DNA of 64,000 bases, from contig VTPC01000672.1 in the NCBI GenBank assembly GCA_011009095.1, positions 124,001 to 188,000 on the forward strand, in the 5' to 3' direction. The notes below the pieces were generated by a model. That model was not told the DNA's origin and searched no databases. It worked only from the letters and a program-made list of their open reading frames with translations. Position 1 is the stretch's first letter; each line of letters begins with the position of its first letter. The translations under genes and the position numbers were made by a program. The stretch comes from Ignelater luminosus (taxonomy: Eukaryota > Arthropoda > Insecta > Coleoptera > Elateridae). Of this stretch, positions 63,219 through 64,000 are shown one piece after another.

Positions 63219-64000
63219 CAGTGTGTCCTAAAAGTATGGAATATCCTATATATCTCAGTAAATATGCGTTTTATGGAAAAATGTTTCCTATAAAAGTTGT
63301 TTAGTGTTTAGTTTTACATTACAGGGCAATACCAAATAACTATTTTAAAAAAAAACAAAAACGCAACGAATAATGCTTCAATTTTTTTTACTGGGAAGGT
63401 ATCCCTTTATTATACTCATTTGACAGAGAATGTTTTTCTCTTTTCAATGATGTAAAACTTTGATACACTTGCATAAGTAAATTTTTATTAAAACGCAAAA
63501 AATTGTTTGAATAACGCTTAAAAGTTTATTTATTCATCTGTTACCTTTCCAGACGCGGTCTTTTAAATTTTCAATATCATCTAGTCACATTATGGTCGGT
63601 GTGATACACTTTTGTTTGTTACAACAATTGAATGCGTCGTAGAAACGTCAATTAATAACCGAACTGAAGCGAAAAGTTATTTGTTTAATTAATTTAAGCA
63701 TTTTGATTAACGTGAGGATAACAAAGTTGCAAAAATACGACTTGCTATGGATCATTTATCAGAAAAACATCGTATCGAAATTTTAATGATGCTGGGATAT
63801 GGAGACAGAAGGAGAACACAGGAGGAAGTTCGCAATTTGTTTAATAACGTGCACCCCGAATACCGTATTTCCCAGTTTACTGTAAGTAAAATTTTGCATA
63901 AATTTCATGAGACGGGTTCTGTCAAAGATCGTCCAAAAACGGGCAGACCTAAAACTCTAAATAATGAACAACGTGAGAATATAATATTGGCTGTCGTGGA
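63219..64000 (+). mobile_element. Tc1/mariner-type element, 5' end, cut by the window edge
   Basis: The terminus CAGTGTGTCCTAAAAGTATG follows a TA dinucleotide at 63217-63218, as expected for this superfamily. About 530 bp of leader precede an open transposase frame. The right end is outside the window. Confidence 0.75.
63747..64000 (+). CDS. Tc1/mariner-type transposase, N-terminal part (DUF4817-like)
   Basis: The frame from ATG 63747 is open for all 84 codons to the window edge, with no stop or frameshift. It starts MDHLSEKHRIEILMMLGYGD and continues with RRTQEEVRNLFNNVHPEYR, then ISQFTVSKILHKFHETGSVK and DRPKTGRPKTL. This is a double helix-turn-helix DNA-binding region, with the basic GRPKT linker that leads to the catalytic domain in insect Tc1/mariner-type transposases with a DUF4817-like N-terminus. 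The start is chosen because the upstream sequence lacks the family pattern and the protein begins here with the expected motif. The catalytic residues are beyond the edge, so activity cannot be judged. It is the only transposase frame in the window without a visible lesion. Confidence 0.8.
   Translation, partial: MDHLSEKHRIEILMMLGYGDRRRTQEEVRNLFNNVHPEYRISQFTVSKILHKFHETGSVKDRPKTGRPKTLNNEQRENIILAVV

Noticed and set aside
1-64000. CRISPR array, bacterial operons or phage genes
   Set aside because: No regularly spaced repeats or dense gene order; splice sites and insect-type transposons show an animal nuclear genome.

Overview
The window looks like insect nuclear DNA. It is AT-rich throughout, has no bacterial-type gene packing, and contains one spliced, clearly conserved coding exon (26205-26390, + strand) in a sea of non-coding DNA and decayed transposons. 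The exon encodes the end of the propeptide, the basic cleavage site and the first residues of the mature domain of a furin-like proprotein convertase, most like insect Furin 2. I found no other convertase exon, so I infer that most of the window is intron on both sides of it. The insect order cannot be settled from this sequence.

Layout. 1-4.8 kb: AT-rich DNA with a worn-out tandem repeat (about 1118-1675) and a short perfect-pairing hairpin (3384-3432). 4.8-8.3 kb: a transposon cluster in which a hAT element with a ruined SCAND3/ZBED5-like transposase (5391-7303) sits exactly at the junction between the end of one Tc1/mariner-type element and the start of a 904-bp foldback element with 175-bp arms (7311-8214). 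11.6-12.1 kb: decayed coding-like frames of unknown origin. 16.0-17.2 kb: a dead Tc1/mariner-type element with a recognisable transposase. 20.7-21.4 kb: a local duplication ending in the same terminal motif as the foldback. 26.2 kb: the furin exon. 27.4-31.2 kb: an RTE-like LINE on the minus strand, split by an insertion that carries a 355-bp MITE and a broken copy of a PIN/FEN-like repeat-borne gene. 34.0-35.2 kb: a complete mariner with inverted repeats but a dead transposase. 35.6-37.2 kb: the 3' half of an R4/Dong-clade LINE on the plus strand. 38 kb: a CT-rich tract. 41.8-42.6 kb: a 645-bp MITE inserted into a small minisatellite. 46.9-48.3 kb: a non-autonomous hAT element with a perfect 8-bp target duplication. 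48.3-63.0 kb: featureless AT-rich DNA. 63.2 kb to the end: the 5' end of a Tc1/mariner-type element whose transposase frame is still open where the window stops.

Working together: the only gene with a host role is the convertase. The other recognisable coding sequence is transposon-derived. Several non-autonomous elements (foldback, the 21-kb fragment, the 28-kb MITE) share the TACAGTGTGTCC-like terminus of the element at the right edge, so they could have been moved by one related transposase family. I found no operon-like, CRISPR-like or otherwise clearly new defence or metabolic system. The most unusual items are the unidentified frames at 11.6-12.1 kb, the open frame split by the mariner at 35.2-35.6 kb, the foldback element and the nested insertions.
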